NCBI GenBank assembly: GCA_020744425.1
Contig: JAGMUV010000001.1
Span: 4,898,001 to 4,962,000 of the forward strand
Length of the DNA: 64,000 bases
Direction of reading: 5' to 3'
Origin: Dactylonectria macrodidyma
Taxonomy: Eukaryota > Ascomycota > Sordariomycetes > Hypocreales > Nectriaceae
The notes beneath the pieces were generated by a model, which worked only from the letters and a program-made list of their open reading frames with translations, was not told where the DNA came from and searched no databases. The translations under genes were made by a program, and so were the position numbers. This document shows, in pieces, positions 44,144 to 55,380 of this stretch; position 1 is the stretch's first letter; the number at the start of each line of letters is the position of its first letter.

Positions 44144-44976
44144 CTACTCGCGGTGGATGCGTGTCATGGCGACTTGAGAACTCAAAAAAGTGAGCAGACA
44201 AAGCACCAGCGTGACAGTAAAGGCAATTGCCATCTAATGAAGTATTAGCCAAGGAAGAGAATTATCAGCGGGAGCAGTTGCCTTCTTGTTGTCTTCCCAG
44301 CGACCATCTTTCTCTGGGTCATTGTCCTCACCATACATTGAACCTAGCCATACCAATGCGGTCAATCCAGTGATGGCGCATACAATACTAGCAGTGAGGA
44401 ATACAGCCCCTGCCTCCCATGCGTATACCTGGAGCTTGAGTGGTCGACGCCCGTCTGATCTTTTCTGTCCCGTCAGGCTGGCCCGGATATACTGTAAGCC
44501 ATCCCGATGGGCGGAGAGACGATGTAATCGCATACTTTGCTGGCAAGAAACAATGAGAGCAAAGAGCGCAAAGAGGAGCCCACTGTACCAGCACGCTCGA
44601 ACGCTCCAGGGCTTGTCGCGGCCATCTGGAAGGACATTTGGCCATGAACCTGTCGAAGCCAGGCAACCCGCCAAGAGAGCGCCCTTCAATCTAGATTAGT
44701 TGATGCATTGCTTTCGGATAAGAATTATCTTACTACTGTACCAACAAAACGAAGCTCCTCAATTTTATGATCGCGCCAGTTTCGCGTTAGCTGGTCCCGC
44801 TCCTCCGGATCTTCGGTGTTGGCCATGTAACAGATAGCATCGTAGACTATCCAGCTAGGCCCAAGCGCGTCACGAAAAAAGCTGCTGCAGCTTCGTCGTG
44901 TCTTCTTGTGTAGAGGTGAGTAGTCGCCGCTGCCACTCCGTTCGGCCATCGGGTCAAGAAGCGGGCTGGTCGACAT
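44144..44976 (-). CDS. Three-helix membrane protein of unknown function
   Basis: Exons 44976-44734, 44683-44282 and 44233-44144; about 244 aa. The soluble N-terminus (SSFFRDALGPSWIVYDAICY, NWRDHKIEELRFVG) leads into membrane segments GALLAGCLAS, WYSGLLFALFALIVSC, GAVFLTASIVCAITGLTALVWL and AIAFTVTLVLCLLTFL. This domain order is familiar from hypothetical fungal membrane proteins. Intron 1 (donor GTAAGA, acceptor TTGAAG) was chosen because GALLAG stays in frame. Intron 2 has a GC donor (AAG|GCAACT) and TAG acceptor, 48 bp; without it the frame stops before the last helix. The function is unknown. Confidence 0.65.
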
Positions 44977-47900
44977 AGCAGGCTGACTATCTCATCGCTT
45001 TGCGTGAGAAAGAGAGTCAAGATGCGGTTTTGGTGATGAGACGGAGATGAAGTGGATGCGCTCGATGTTACGAGAGAATATCAAGTGATGCCAACCGTCG
45101 AAATTGTCACGGGACACATGTAGATCATGTCATGACATCACCGTAGTGTTGTCAGGCGAGTGGTACGTGACGTCATTGACTACATTGAGAAGGGCTCGCA
45201 ATTCATCGCCGAGTTGATGACTGATGATAATTTCGAACCAAAAGGGTGACATATGGATCGGAAAATTATCACAGCTAGGGTCTTTCACGTCTGAGGAGAA
45301 GAATCAGCCTCAAGGTGAAAATCTCAGTCTTGGCTTGCTTTATCAGATTCAGAATACTACTCAGCCGTGATAAATTCAGGCATTGTTCTAATCGCGCCTT
45401 AGTCAATCAAGTAACAGTTATACCATGTCTCTAATAGGCCCAGACCCATGTCGCAAAGCCGTCCTCCAAATCGATTAAGATCTCACTTGAGGCTCGTCCC
45501 GGGCTAGCCAGGGAACCCTGACGGCGCTGGAGCATCGACGCATGTGCACTGTGCAAGAGTCGCCTGATGGTCCTCGAGCGAGGAACATTATTTACCTGAC
45601 GTAGCAATCATCCGTCAATGTTGAAATCTAAGATGTATTCTCTACGGCAGTTGGAGTCAAGAATGCCCAAGAAATGTGCCCGCTCTGCCCCTCACCGCTA
45701 CTAGATCGTGCTGACATCTGTCTTGCCCAGCGAAAATTCTGACGCCGTTTGACTTGTAATCAGAGCGGGCGCAGACTTGATGACCGAAACCGTGTAGGAT
45801 GATTCCACGTTGGTCATCGCAGCACGCCATGGCAGGGAAGCCATCGCCACAAATTTTTGTAGATAGCAGCACGGTTCTCCGGTACGGAATAGCCCATCAC
45901 CATGCGTCTGCTGTAGTTTCCCAGAAGGGCCCTTTCGTCAGGCGGCTCACTCAAATGCATCCTAATTACAAGTCATGATCTAGACACACCTTGGGCGACA
46001 GACACCAGTGCCTAACTCGAAATATGCGCTCAGGGTGTTCAGTATCGGTGGACGGACAAGGGTCACTCCACGCCAAATGCTTGTGTAAGTTACTATGTAG
46101 CGAGGTAAACGAGTTACAGGACCCATGTCGCCCCAATCATCTTGCATCTAGCCGATGTCCTCGCCGACCACTCCGCTACGCCCCATCTCAATCTTCCAAT
46201 ATGCTACAGCACAATCACTAGTGACGGACGATTACACCGAGATTTTACCCCCAAGAACCTTTGATAATACGACAAAAATATGCCGCTAAAGATTGGGAGG
46301 TTGGGGTTGGACAAGAGAACAAGCACGGAACTCGGGATGTGGGAGTTACCCACGACACTTCTGCTGTACACTAAGCCATGTGTCTCCTGCCATTTCATGC
46401 ATGTGACAATGACTAACCCTATCAGACGTGGCTCCAGAAACACCATTTCAACGTTAACGCCGACGACACGGGCTTCCGGTGGGCATCCAGTCCTGTGGAG
46501 CTGCCTCATTCAGTACATCCGTCTCTGTAAACTGTGGATTTTCTTCCGTCCTCTAACGAGCTCTGCTCCACGGATGTTCCATACACCCTCTCCCGCAGTT
46601 TGACTACCCAGCCCCGTCCGTATTGGGATTTTGTTGGGAGGCTGGATCTCGTTGACGGCATGTTGGTCGAGGACATCTAGTGGCGATCCACCATTTAGCA
46701 GTGTCTTGGACCGCCATCTCCGCCTCAAATGATTCACTTTAGTCAGGAAACAGATAAGATGAGAGGTTTTGTTTCTTCGGAATGGAAGGGATTCACGATC
46801 GATTGGCTGCGGCTGGAATCGCTGCCAGTCTCATGTCCACAATCACAGTTCGAACCGCAGCGAAAGTACAGGAATTAATAATCCTCCCTCCAGAAATCCC
46901 AAGAACCCGGGACGACTAAGACATAATTCATCTTCAGGCCAATGAGAAAAGTAGCCTCACACACCATCCAGGGTCATCTCGATGATCAGTCGCAAGTCAG
47001 CCAGCCACACGGACAAGACGGACCCCCAACGATCAACAGAAGTCTCGCCATCTCAGCAGTGCGGCTGCAGTCGTAGGACCTCAGCTTCGCGTTTAGCTTG
47101 AGCCCAGATGCAATGTGCAAATGCCCTCATTCGCCGAGGCTTCTCTGCCACGCCTTGGCGAGCATCAACGACTCTTTGCGAGTGAGCCAAAAAAGCACAC
47201 ACACAGGCGGTGAGACGCGGCGTGCTTCGCTTGCGGCGGACCCATTGCCTCGAGAGACATTGAAAATGTTTCGGGTACTGCACCTGGACGCCGAATGCTG
47301 CTACCCCGGATGCTGCCCTTGGTGTCTCTTTTGGCTTCTCATTTTTTTTTCGGGTTTCTCCCTGCCCCCACGGCCAAGAACCGGGCTTTTCCAGGTCAAC
47401 CAAGCAGTTGCATGGATGGGGAGTTTGCGGATCCGCAAGGCTTGGGAAAAGGCCGATGGGTGGGCAGGGTGATGGCCTGTATCATGTTTCTCTTGAGAGG
47501 CAATGCGAGGGGTGCGACGGCATCAAGCCATATTGCTACGTACAGATATTAGGAAATTTAGAACCAACAAATGATTTGGCCGAGCACAGGCAAGGGCATA
47601 AGCAAGCTGCATGCTGACAGTGTCCCCGGACTCGCGGTATTAGACCCAGTAGGACTAGTCGATCAAGCGTGGCAAGGATGGCCCAGACACCTCCAAGGCC
47701 TTGAACTAGGCTCGAGTAGCGGTTAGTCGTTCGTACGCTACGGCTAGCTCATTGCAGCCACAGGGCAAACGTGACCTGTCGCCCTACCGTACTTGAGCGG
47801 AGCAATGCCCCAGCGATGCTCATTGGATTCTTCGATTCCTCACCATCCACCATCCCTCCCGCCTCCATGGTATTCCCTGATAAAGGGTTCGGGCGGCAAA

Positions 47901-48036
47901 CCAAACGCAACCAGCTCCTCTGTTATTGAACCCGACAGTCAAAGGATTCCAGAGTCTCTTGAGTCTGTGTTTGTGTTGTGTCCCCCTGCAAACTCACGCC
48001 AAATCCTCTCATTTTTCTCTCCCCCAACCCATCCTA
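44977..48036. other. Long intergenic region, no gene recognised
   Basis: About 3 kb. Frames of 70-125 codons occur on both strands but none has a domain, signal peptide or splice pattern that I recognise. It likely holds the promoters of the membrane protein and the zinc-cluster regulator. A palindromic CRE/ATF-type site is listed separately. Confidence 0.5.
45168..45175. promoter_or_regulatory. CRE/ATF palindrome TGACGTCA
   Basis: Perfect 8-bp bZIP site about 190 bp upstream of the membrane-protein start codon at 44976. In fungi this sequence is bound by Atf1-type stress regulators. One 8-mer in a 64-kb window may be chance; binding is not shown. Confidence 0.3.
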
Positions 48037-50223
48037 ATGAATCGAAAACTCCCGTTGATACGTCCGCATATCCAAAAACAAGGAACCACCGATACCAATA
48101 TCGTCAGATCCGGTCCGCCTCCCAGAGCCACGCTCGCTCCGAGACGCAGGGCCACCGCCATTGCCTGTTCCACGTGCAGGAGGCGAAAGGCGAGATGCGA
48201 CGGCCTGCGTCCTTCATGCACCACCTGCAAGTCCAGGGGCCTTTCATGTGCCTACGACCTAGATCGAGATCGCCCCTCTCCACTACAGAAGGATGTGGAA
48301 ACCCTCCAGATCGAGAACAGGCGATGGAAGGAGCTGTATGCTCGCATCAAACTGTTGCCCGACGCAGACGCCCAGATAGCGCTCCTCCATATTCGTACCG
48401 CAGAAACCCCCATTAATGTCCTTGATATCCTTAAGACCATAACCAATTCTAATCCTGCTGCGGGTCCTAGCTTCGTTTACTTCAACAAGCAGATCGACAC
48501 CATAGATCGCGAAGCCTGGTTGCAAAGCGAGTTGAGGGTCACCTCTCGCCCGTGGACCGCCATTGCCGGAGACGGCATCGTGTCTCAATTGATATCGTCC
48601 TTTTTCGCTTGGGACGATGCGTTCCTCCTTCCCTTCGTCGATCGCCGGGCTTTTATGACGGACTTGATGGCTCAGAAACCAGAGGAAGCCAAGTATTGCT
48701 CGCCGTTTTTAGTCAATGCCATTTGTGCCAGTCGATGTGTACGTTTCAATCACGCGCCGAACCAATCATGCCTCTAATTTCGATGACAGTACACTTCAAA
48801 ATGGGTAAAAAGGATGGATGCCCTAGATGGGAGAGACTTGCGAGCCGAATTCTTTGCTGAGGCTGAGAGGCTGTTCGAGCTGGAAAACAGCCGCGCTTCA
48901 CTCCCCACCGTCCAGGGCCTTGCCATCATGTTCTTGATATCCACGCACACTGCGATGGATAGATCTGGGGTGGTAAGTGATCTTCTCTCGCCTGATTTGA
49001 TTCGACGCACGTTAAAGAATCTCTAACCACCGCGCAGATGTTTCGTTTTGCCGCGTACGAAATGCTTGACAGGATGCAACTTAACAAAGTGTTCGATAAG
49101 ATCAAAGAGGATCCAACAAAATCCACGCAGCGAAGGGTCATCTCAAAGGCCCTCTGGGGACTATTCTGTTTCGAGAGGTATGAACACTGAACAAGACGTA
49201 TTCGTCAAATTTCTTCTTTTTTTTTTACTGACATCTCTCATCTAGCATGGTCGCGAACTTGTATCTGACCGAGTCGGAACTGTCGCCACCAACAGTTCCT
49301 CGAGTTTTCGAACTAGACCCCAAGCCATCGCAATCGCAGCCCAGAAACGTCGACATGTTTGACAATCCTTATACTTCTACAAGCGAACCGACTGCCGACA
49401 GCCCGCCGCCTTTTGTTCCAGGGATTCTCAGCGCTTCATGCGACCTGTGTCTGTTTCTCTACCAAGCCATGCAAATGAACTTCAACCCCAACATTGGTAC
49501 CGGAAAGGATCTCCAAACGAGACGCGAGCTGTACAACACGGCGCTCGATTGGAGAAAATTCCACCCAGCACACCTGAAATTCGAATCGAACCCAGCGCCG
49601 CAAACGTGCTTCTTGAGGTTGGTCCCTCTCCCCCTCTTGGTTCATGAACTACTTCTAAAATTCGTCCAAGGTTGCTTTTCGACGAAGTCTTGACGGCACT
49701 CTTGCATCCCCTGACACCAAGCACAGTTTTCGACAATGGGTTCCAAGTGCGCGACCTCGTCATTCGGTACGCCCACATTGACACCAAGATCCTAGAACAG
49801 CACCTTGAGACTTTCCCGCTGGTCGACTACTCGTGCATGACACTAAACGGACTGCTCAACGCCGCGCTGGCCGTTGTCCCACATCTGCGCGAGACAAACA
49901 CCCATGAGATATTCTGCAACGCAACATCGATGCTACAGCGAAGCTTTGGGGACTTTCCCTTTACCAAATTCGTTCTTCTAGGCATCAAAGCGCTCGCATG
50001 GGCATTCAAGGTGCCTTTGCCAGCCGAGGCGGTCCAGACCTTCCAAGAGTTAAGCACCGACATCGAACTAGCGGACATTACGTTGTGCATTGCTGTTCCT
50101 CCAAATGAAAGCGTGAGGAAGCTTCTATCGATGGACAGCAATGGTAGATCAGTGATTGAGATTGGCGATCTGCTCACCAAGTGGAGAGACCTCTCCACTC
50201 AAGACATGTCACGGACAAGTTGA
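48037..50223 (+). CDS. Zn2Cys6 transcription factor
   Basis: Five exons: 48037-48738, 48790-48972, 49038-49177, 49246-49617 and 49671-50223; 649 aa. The zinc binuclear cluster ACSTCRRRKARCDGLRPSC with TTCKSRGLSC has the C-x2-C-x6-C-x6-C-x2-C-x6-C spacing and binds paired CGG-type DNA triplets. A short coiled linker follows (LQKDVETLQIENRRWKELY). The middle domain shows IAGDGIVSQLISSFFAWDDA, LPFVDRRAFMTDL, FLVNAICASRCYTSK and KALWGLFCFESMVANLYL, the usual fungal_TF_MHR pattern of nitrate-assimilation-factor-like regulators (similarity in pattern only). Located in the nucleus. Start set at the first ATG in frame; an upstream open stretch lacks ATG. The target genes are unknown. Confidence 0.92.
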
Positions 50224-51826
50224 GGGCAGACAGTGCCTTGAGACAAGCAGCAGTGATAATGTTGTATGATAATTATGTATATCAGGGTCACGGATTTGAT
50301 GAACAAGGCCAAAAGGATGGATTAATAGATGAATATAAATGGAAGAGTTAATGGATAAATTCAATGGACCAATCGATGCATGTGCTGGGCTCTACAATTT
50401 GTCCCTAGAGAAAGCCACGCTGCCCCTGAGAAATCCCAAGAGATGATGGAGGCTCAGCATGACCAAGAACGATCGGCATCACCAGACACGCTACCAACAC
50501 GCGTATCTTGGGGGCTGACGGCGTATGCCGTTTAGAACGAGAACGGGAACGAAAAAGGCGATCAGTTTTTCAGGCCGTCAGTGGCTGCGCCATTGTCTGA
50601 GGCCTGGGGCTACACACCCCACGCTCTAACGAACAACAACCATGACACCACCAACACAGATTACAGAGTACTCCGTAGACAAAGCAAGATCCGATAAGCC
50701 ACAAGCCCCACATTGTTCGCTCTGGAACAAGTGCTGAAGCCCTAATAGCCGTGAAAATCCACTCGAGGTGTTCTGGTCACCGAGATTTCAGGTCGCTGAG
50801 ACATTCGATATTCAGATGACCAATGTCAAACAGGGCTAGTCAAGGATCGACCAATGTATCCAGGAACTATAGCCCCATCTGTGAGCAACTATGTTCTTGT
50901 CGAACTCCTCGGTTTGGCCAGCCACCGCGCCGTTCCCTGCAGTAGGCCGATGGGGCTTTCGAATGCTATCGATGGTAGCTAGTGAAAGGCAGCCTAATCG
51001 CCCAACCTGGGACCAAACATTCAGGCATTTCACCCTGTATTAGATTTTGCTTCTAACTCCCGTGTCAGATGTGTACAGACACTGGCCTTTCTCGTCCAAA
51101 TGAGTAACATGGGTAGAGACTTGTTTGACAGCTCAGCGAAGAAATCATCAAGAGGATATGAGATTGGTGATGTTGAGGTTCGTGTGGCGTGTCACGGGAC
51201 TCCCACAATGCCTCAGGCTGAGCTGAGGATTGTGTCAACTGCGCCCACCAAATGTCTGATGCAAGAGAAATAAGGTAGAGCGCGGCTACAGCGCACTCTC
51301 GGTACCTACCCATAAAGAGGGCTCTAAGGCATGAAATAAATATACAAACCCCGGCATTATTAGACACGCCACCACATGCGTGCTGTGAAATGCTGATGAC
51401 AAATGCCATTTAGCATAAGAATGAAAAGACAGGTGACTCCTCCAGGCTATTGATGACCACTGAGGGTGCGTCTGAGGCAGCCTGTATCACCCACACATAC
51501 CCCACGCTTTACAAACACAAAACACCGCCATGTCGTAAAAGGGTTACATGCTGTACGACAGGTCACAAAATTCCGCAGTGCTCATCCTAGGGCACCTAGC
51601 CTGTAAAGCGCTGTCCTTAGTGAAAAGCGGCTCGAGCATTCAGATGGCTGGTGTGAGACAAGCCTCATTCGGGGATCGACCAGCCAGTCCAAGACGCTGC
51701 CAACTTGCCACCCTATAAGGAGCCCCCGTCTATTAGTACCTGTGATATGCGTGTGGGACTCGGGGCAATGCATGTGAGGAGCCGTCCGGCGGGTACCTGT
51801 CCTTGATTGACTTACAGATGCAGCTG
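50224..51826. other. Convergent intergenic region
   Basis: 1.6 kb; no gene recognised on either strand. Confidence 0.5.
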
Positions 51827-52219
51827 TTATCCACTCCCAGGGCGTTTGCGGAGGATATGAACGGTCACTGACCTCCACGTAAGTTTAGCCCACCATCGCT
51901 GGATGGGTCGCTGGATGGGGCGTTGTCGATCTTGACGGGTATCTTGCGTGATCCGTTCGACGGGCACGCTCTGCTCGCGGGGACCTTCGCTCGAGGGGTA
52001 GGCTCCGCTCACGGTGTATATGTTTTGCGTGGTGATGTGAGTGACGTTGTTAATGTAAGTGATGTTGTTCGTGGTGGTGTTGGTCGTGATGTTGTTGGTC
52101 GTGTCGTCCCGTATGACAAGGCCATTGTTCTGATCCCCATTCCCGTTGCAGACATTGCCCGTGTAGCTTACGCCCTCGGGTCTGGAATCATGATCGTCAT
52201 CGACAGCTGCGTCTCCCAT
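51827..52219 (-). CDS. Small Asn/Thr-rich protein with amyloid-like motif, possible
   Basis: A 130-aa frame starting MGDAAVDDDHDSRPEGVSY. It contains SYTGNVCNGNGDQNNGLVI, then about 35 residues dominated by Asn, Thr, Ile (alternating as in NNITTNTTTNNITYINNVTH), then a basic Arg/Gln-rich end with PIQRPIQR. The G-N-G-D-Q-N-N-G part recalls the amyloid motifs carried by fungal NLR-associated proteins. The frame is open further upstream but the ATG is at 52219. The 3' end may hide an intron near the GGAGGTCAGT stretch at about 51875. The opposite strand is also open, so coding strand rests on composition alone. Confidence 0.45.
   Translation of the reverse strand: MGDAAVDDDHDSRPEGVSYTGNVCNGNGDQNNGLVIRDDTTNNITTNTTTNNITYINNVTHITTQNIYTVSGAYPSSEGPREQSVPVERITQDTRQDRQRPIQRPIQRWWAKLTWRSVTVHILRKRPGSG
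51897..51920. repeat. 12-bp tandem duplication
   Basis: Two copies of CGCTGGATGGG(T/G), which give the PIQRPIQR stretch on the minus strand of the small Asn/Thr-rich frame. Confidence 0.6.
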
Positions 52220-53913
52220 GCTGAAAAATGCAAATGAACTCGGTGTGGTCACTCGCCGCCTCGTGTCGTAGCCGCCGCAGCCTCCTTCGAGATACGTCAC
52301 ACTGGGGCTTGGGCGGAGGCGAATGAATGGTTTGATCCAGACCACCACAATTAAAACCGTGCATTTGTGTGCAGTAGCTGGAATGTGCGTGTGGCGTCTG
52401 AGATCAGGGCTGTACACGGCCACCTACAGGGGGTTTCCCAACCGGTGTGCCGGGATGCGCCATGTCAGATAAGGCTGCGGTCGCTATGACATGACCATCA
52501 TTTCTGGTCGCCGTTTCCCAGCCGACGGTCAAGTCTGTTTTCTTTGATGCTCTTTCGCAATGCTTTTTAGAAACTTCGTCGTCATTCAGAGCGGAAGATA
52601 ATGGAGAGATGGTGCGATTCAGGCGTCATGCTGGTACCACCCTGCTTGACAAACTCGACTTATTTCTTCCAACAAACGCCACAATGAATCCAAGACCGAA
52701 TGGCGCTGCAGAGGAGAAAACAATGCTGCGGTTTCGGCGTCCCCATAGACACGAACGGAAAGTAGTAAGATCGTTGGGCCGAAATCTCTCATGAGAGGCA
52801 TGTATTCATTCGGCCAGCTGCATGAAAGACATGCATATGGTGTGCGTACGTGGTCCCATCCGAAACTCCAATAGCCCCCAACAGGCTGCCCGCCCTTGCC
52901 CACACCAAGACAATAGAGGGTCTCGTGATTGTCTCCTTGCTTCTTTTCAGCCTCTTTTCTGCTTTTTCCATTGCCATCTTGTTTTCGGGGTCTCCCACGG
53001 TCCCCCATCAACATTGAGCCTCCATGAATTCCACCTTCTCGCCCCCAAAATCCGCAAGCCCAACCAACACTCACAGCCCAATTGTGTTCATGTTTGCTTC
53101 TCTTGGCTTTTTTGCCCGCCTTCGTCCACTGATGGGATCAAGATCCTGCAGTTTGGCAAATTTCCGCTGCCCCCAGAAGCTTCCTGATAAGCCCTCGTAT
53201 CACTTGTAATCGCTGAATTCATTTGATGTATTGATCAAGTATGAGCGCTAAGTATTTTATATGACCATGGTCACCATTTACATGCGTTCACGATTGTACA
53301 GTCAAGTGTCTCCATATTTCGCCTGCCCTCAAACATTGCTATTCTGCAGGCAGATATTTACCATTAAACGGGCCTGTCTCTGCAGTTCCGTTATTCCCGA
53401 ACTGAGTGTGCCACGCCCAACACACCTCGGGCTCAGCTTTGGGTGAATTTTGCAGCCTCTTGGTTGCCTCGAGATTCAAAATCAGAATTTTCACCTTCGT
53501 ATGCAGTACTCGCCTCCCTTCATCTGTTGTACAACCATGCTCCGCCTCCTTTAATCAGCGAGTTTGTGTGCCACCACAGATGAGGCTCTTCAACCTCAAT
53601 CCAAACTCCAGAGCCTCCAGCCCGTTTCCGCCCAATTCGAAGCCCAATCTGTCGTCTTCACGATCCTCCTTGGCCTCGACAGCGGCCGCTTTTCATAATT
53701 TAGACGGTTCTTTTGATGCCACGTTAATGCAACCACCACAGTGCTTGCATACTCCCCACCACACGACAATCCAACTTTCACAAGTGAAGCCATTCTAAGG
53801 CTTGCAATACCTTCACCGGTCTTCCCACTTCACCGCCTTTCGCAAGACTCTGGCGAAGATTGCTTCACACCCAAGTCAAGCCATGTTGCCTTGTTTTCAG
53901 GCCTGAAGTCGTC
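52220..53913. other. Divergent intergenic region, pyrimidine-rich on the right
   Basis: 1.7 kb. From about 52900 the plus strand is rich in C and T, a usual feature of active fungal promoters and 5' leaders. An untranslated first exon ending at the TTTTCAG near 53900 is possible. No gene recognised. Confidence 0.5.
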
Positions 53914-54891
53914 ATGGCAGAGATTGTAGGTGTCGCCGCGACGGCCACTCAGCTGGCCGTCATGTGCGGCTCCTTGCTGGACCTCATGAAGAAGATAAAA
54001 GGGGGTTCGTCGGCGCTCAAAAGATATGATCAGCAACTCAACGAGCTTCGAAGCGTTTCTGAGTTCATCTCCAAAAATCCTCTTCTTCAAACCCCTGAAG
54101 TCGGAAGTCACACGCAGAACCTCTTAGACATTATCGACGACAATTCTCTTAGTTATTTACTTGAAAGGGGTCGCTTCGTTCGCACTCTAGGATTCCTTCA
54201 TAGAGAAAAAGATTTGCTAGAAGCATTTTCTTCCCTCGAACGACACAAAGCAAACCTGTCTCTTCTTATTGAGGGCATTCAGTCAAAAGCCCTGTATCAG
54301 ATCCAAAACGATATCAAGCTCATCGCAAACATGCCTTCTGATCGACCCAAGCCTGCAGCAAACGAAGCCGACTCTTCGGCCAGCTCGATTACAACAATCT
54401 CATACCTTCCGCAAGCTCTGGTCTCAAGCCAGCGAGATCCCGGTCAAGCCGAACAACTAAGAACATTTGTCAACTCATGGCCCAGCAGCAATCAAGCCAG
54501 CCCTCCATCCATCCACGCATCGCAGAATGATCACAGGGGTCCGCGTTGGGATGGTTGCGATGCTCATGATGCCAGCCAGGTCAACGGCGTCATGTTTGAG
54601 GGACAGGGCAGATTGCTGCAGAGGGGAAGTGTTCCACTTACGTTCCACAACAACCGCAAGTATGGAGATGGCTTCCAGATTAATGGCATCAGCGTCGATA
54701 GTCCGAATGATCAAGATTCCGCCATACTTGCGTCTCTCAATGCTCACTGGACTGGATGCCTTACCTACGGCAACAAATTTGATGGTTCCGATTCACAATC
54801 GAAGCAGCCCAGCAATCCCAAGGCACAACAGGTCAACGGTCTACATTGTCGGTCTCGGAAGAGCGGGGACAAAAGCCGTAGCGGTGTCTGA
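53914..54891 (+). CDS. SesA-like N-terminal domain protein with repeated Q-x-N-G motifs
   Basis: Single exon, 325 aa. The first 150 residues (AEIVGVAATATQLAVMCGSL, LLDLMKKIKGGSSALKRYDQ, SEFISKNPLLQTPE, LQ-like helices) match the helical N-terminal domain seen in fungal STAND proteins and SesA-type effectors, where it may trigger a cell-death response. A Ser/Pro-rich linker follows. The C-terminal part carries QVNGVMFEGQGRLLQ (about residues 221-235), KYGDGFQINGISVDS (about 249-263), LTYGNKFDGSD (about 283) and QQVNGLHC (about 305). These Gly/Asn/Gln units resemble amyloid signalling motifs at the C-terminus of SesA/HeLo effectors. Divergent from the small Asn/Thr-rich gene, 1.7 kb away. There is no NLR in the window. 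Confidence 0.7.
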   Translation: MAEIVGVAATATQLAVMCGSLLDLMKKIKGGSSALKRYDQQLNELRSVSEFISKNPLLQTPEVGSHTQNLLDIIDDNSLSYLLERGRFVRTLGFLHREKDLLEAFSSLERHKANLSLLIEGIQSKALYQIQNDIKLIANMPSDRPKPAANEADSSASSITTISYLPQALVSSQRDPGQAEQLRTFVNSWPSSNQASPPSIHASQNDHRGPRWDGCDAHDASQVNGVMFEGQGRLLQRGSVPLTFHNNRKYGDGFQINGISVDSPNDQDSAILASLNAHWTGCLTYGNKFDGSDSQSKQPSNPKAQQVNGLHCRSRKSGDKSRSGV

Positions 54892-55380
54892 TTCTTTGCT
54901 TTCCTTCACGACTTCGTGAGCTTTGGGGATTGTGCTAGTCTGACAGACCTTTGTTATTCCCGCGGTCGACTCTTTCACTCGTTTCGCTTTCGTTGTTTAT
55001 TTTCTAGTGCTATTGTTAGTCATTCGTTCATCTTTCGACTTTCGGTTTTAGATAGTGTGTCCAAATGAAATTGTTAGTATTGTATTGCCTTCAGACTTGC
55101 TTATTGTGCTATTTGCTGTCCGCTCCATCAAGGGCGAGTTGCTGGCACAAAGACTCGCTTACTCCCTCATGACTAGCCGCACCCTCGAGCAATGGGTCAC
55201 ATACAGTATTCAAAGCGAGGTTAATATTACATTTTCTTCATCTGCCAGGGCCAAGAAAGCATGTTAGAGTTGTTCACCTTTATCAGCATCATAAACCTAT
55301 GCGAATTAGAGAGTGATTTTCTGAATTGGGATAATATCTCTTCCCATTGATCCGTACTCGCATGTGAATCTAGGTGTCGG
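54892..55380. other. Convergent intergenic spacer
   Basis: 490 bp, T-rich on the plus strand; nothing recognised. Confidence 0.5.

Noticed and set aside
46280..46603. Plus-strand frame with an ATG, 107 codons
   Set aside because: No domain, no signal peptide, and composition like its flanks; too weak to list as a gene.
51923..52237. Plus-strand Val/Asp/Gly-rich frame opposite the Asn/Thr-rich gene
   Set aside because: It is the complement of the repetitive Asn/Thr stretch. It lacks a supported start and family features; the minus strand fits better.
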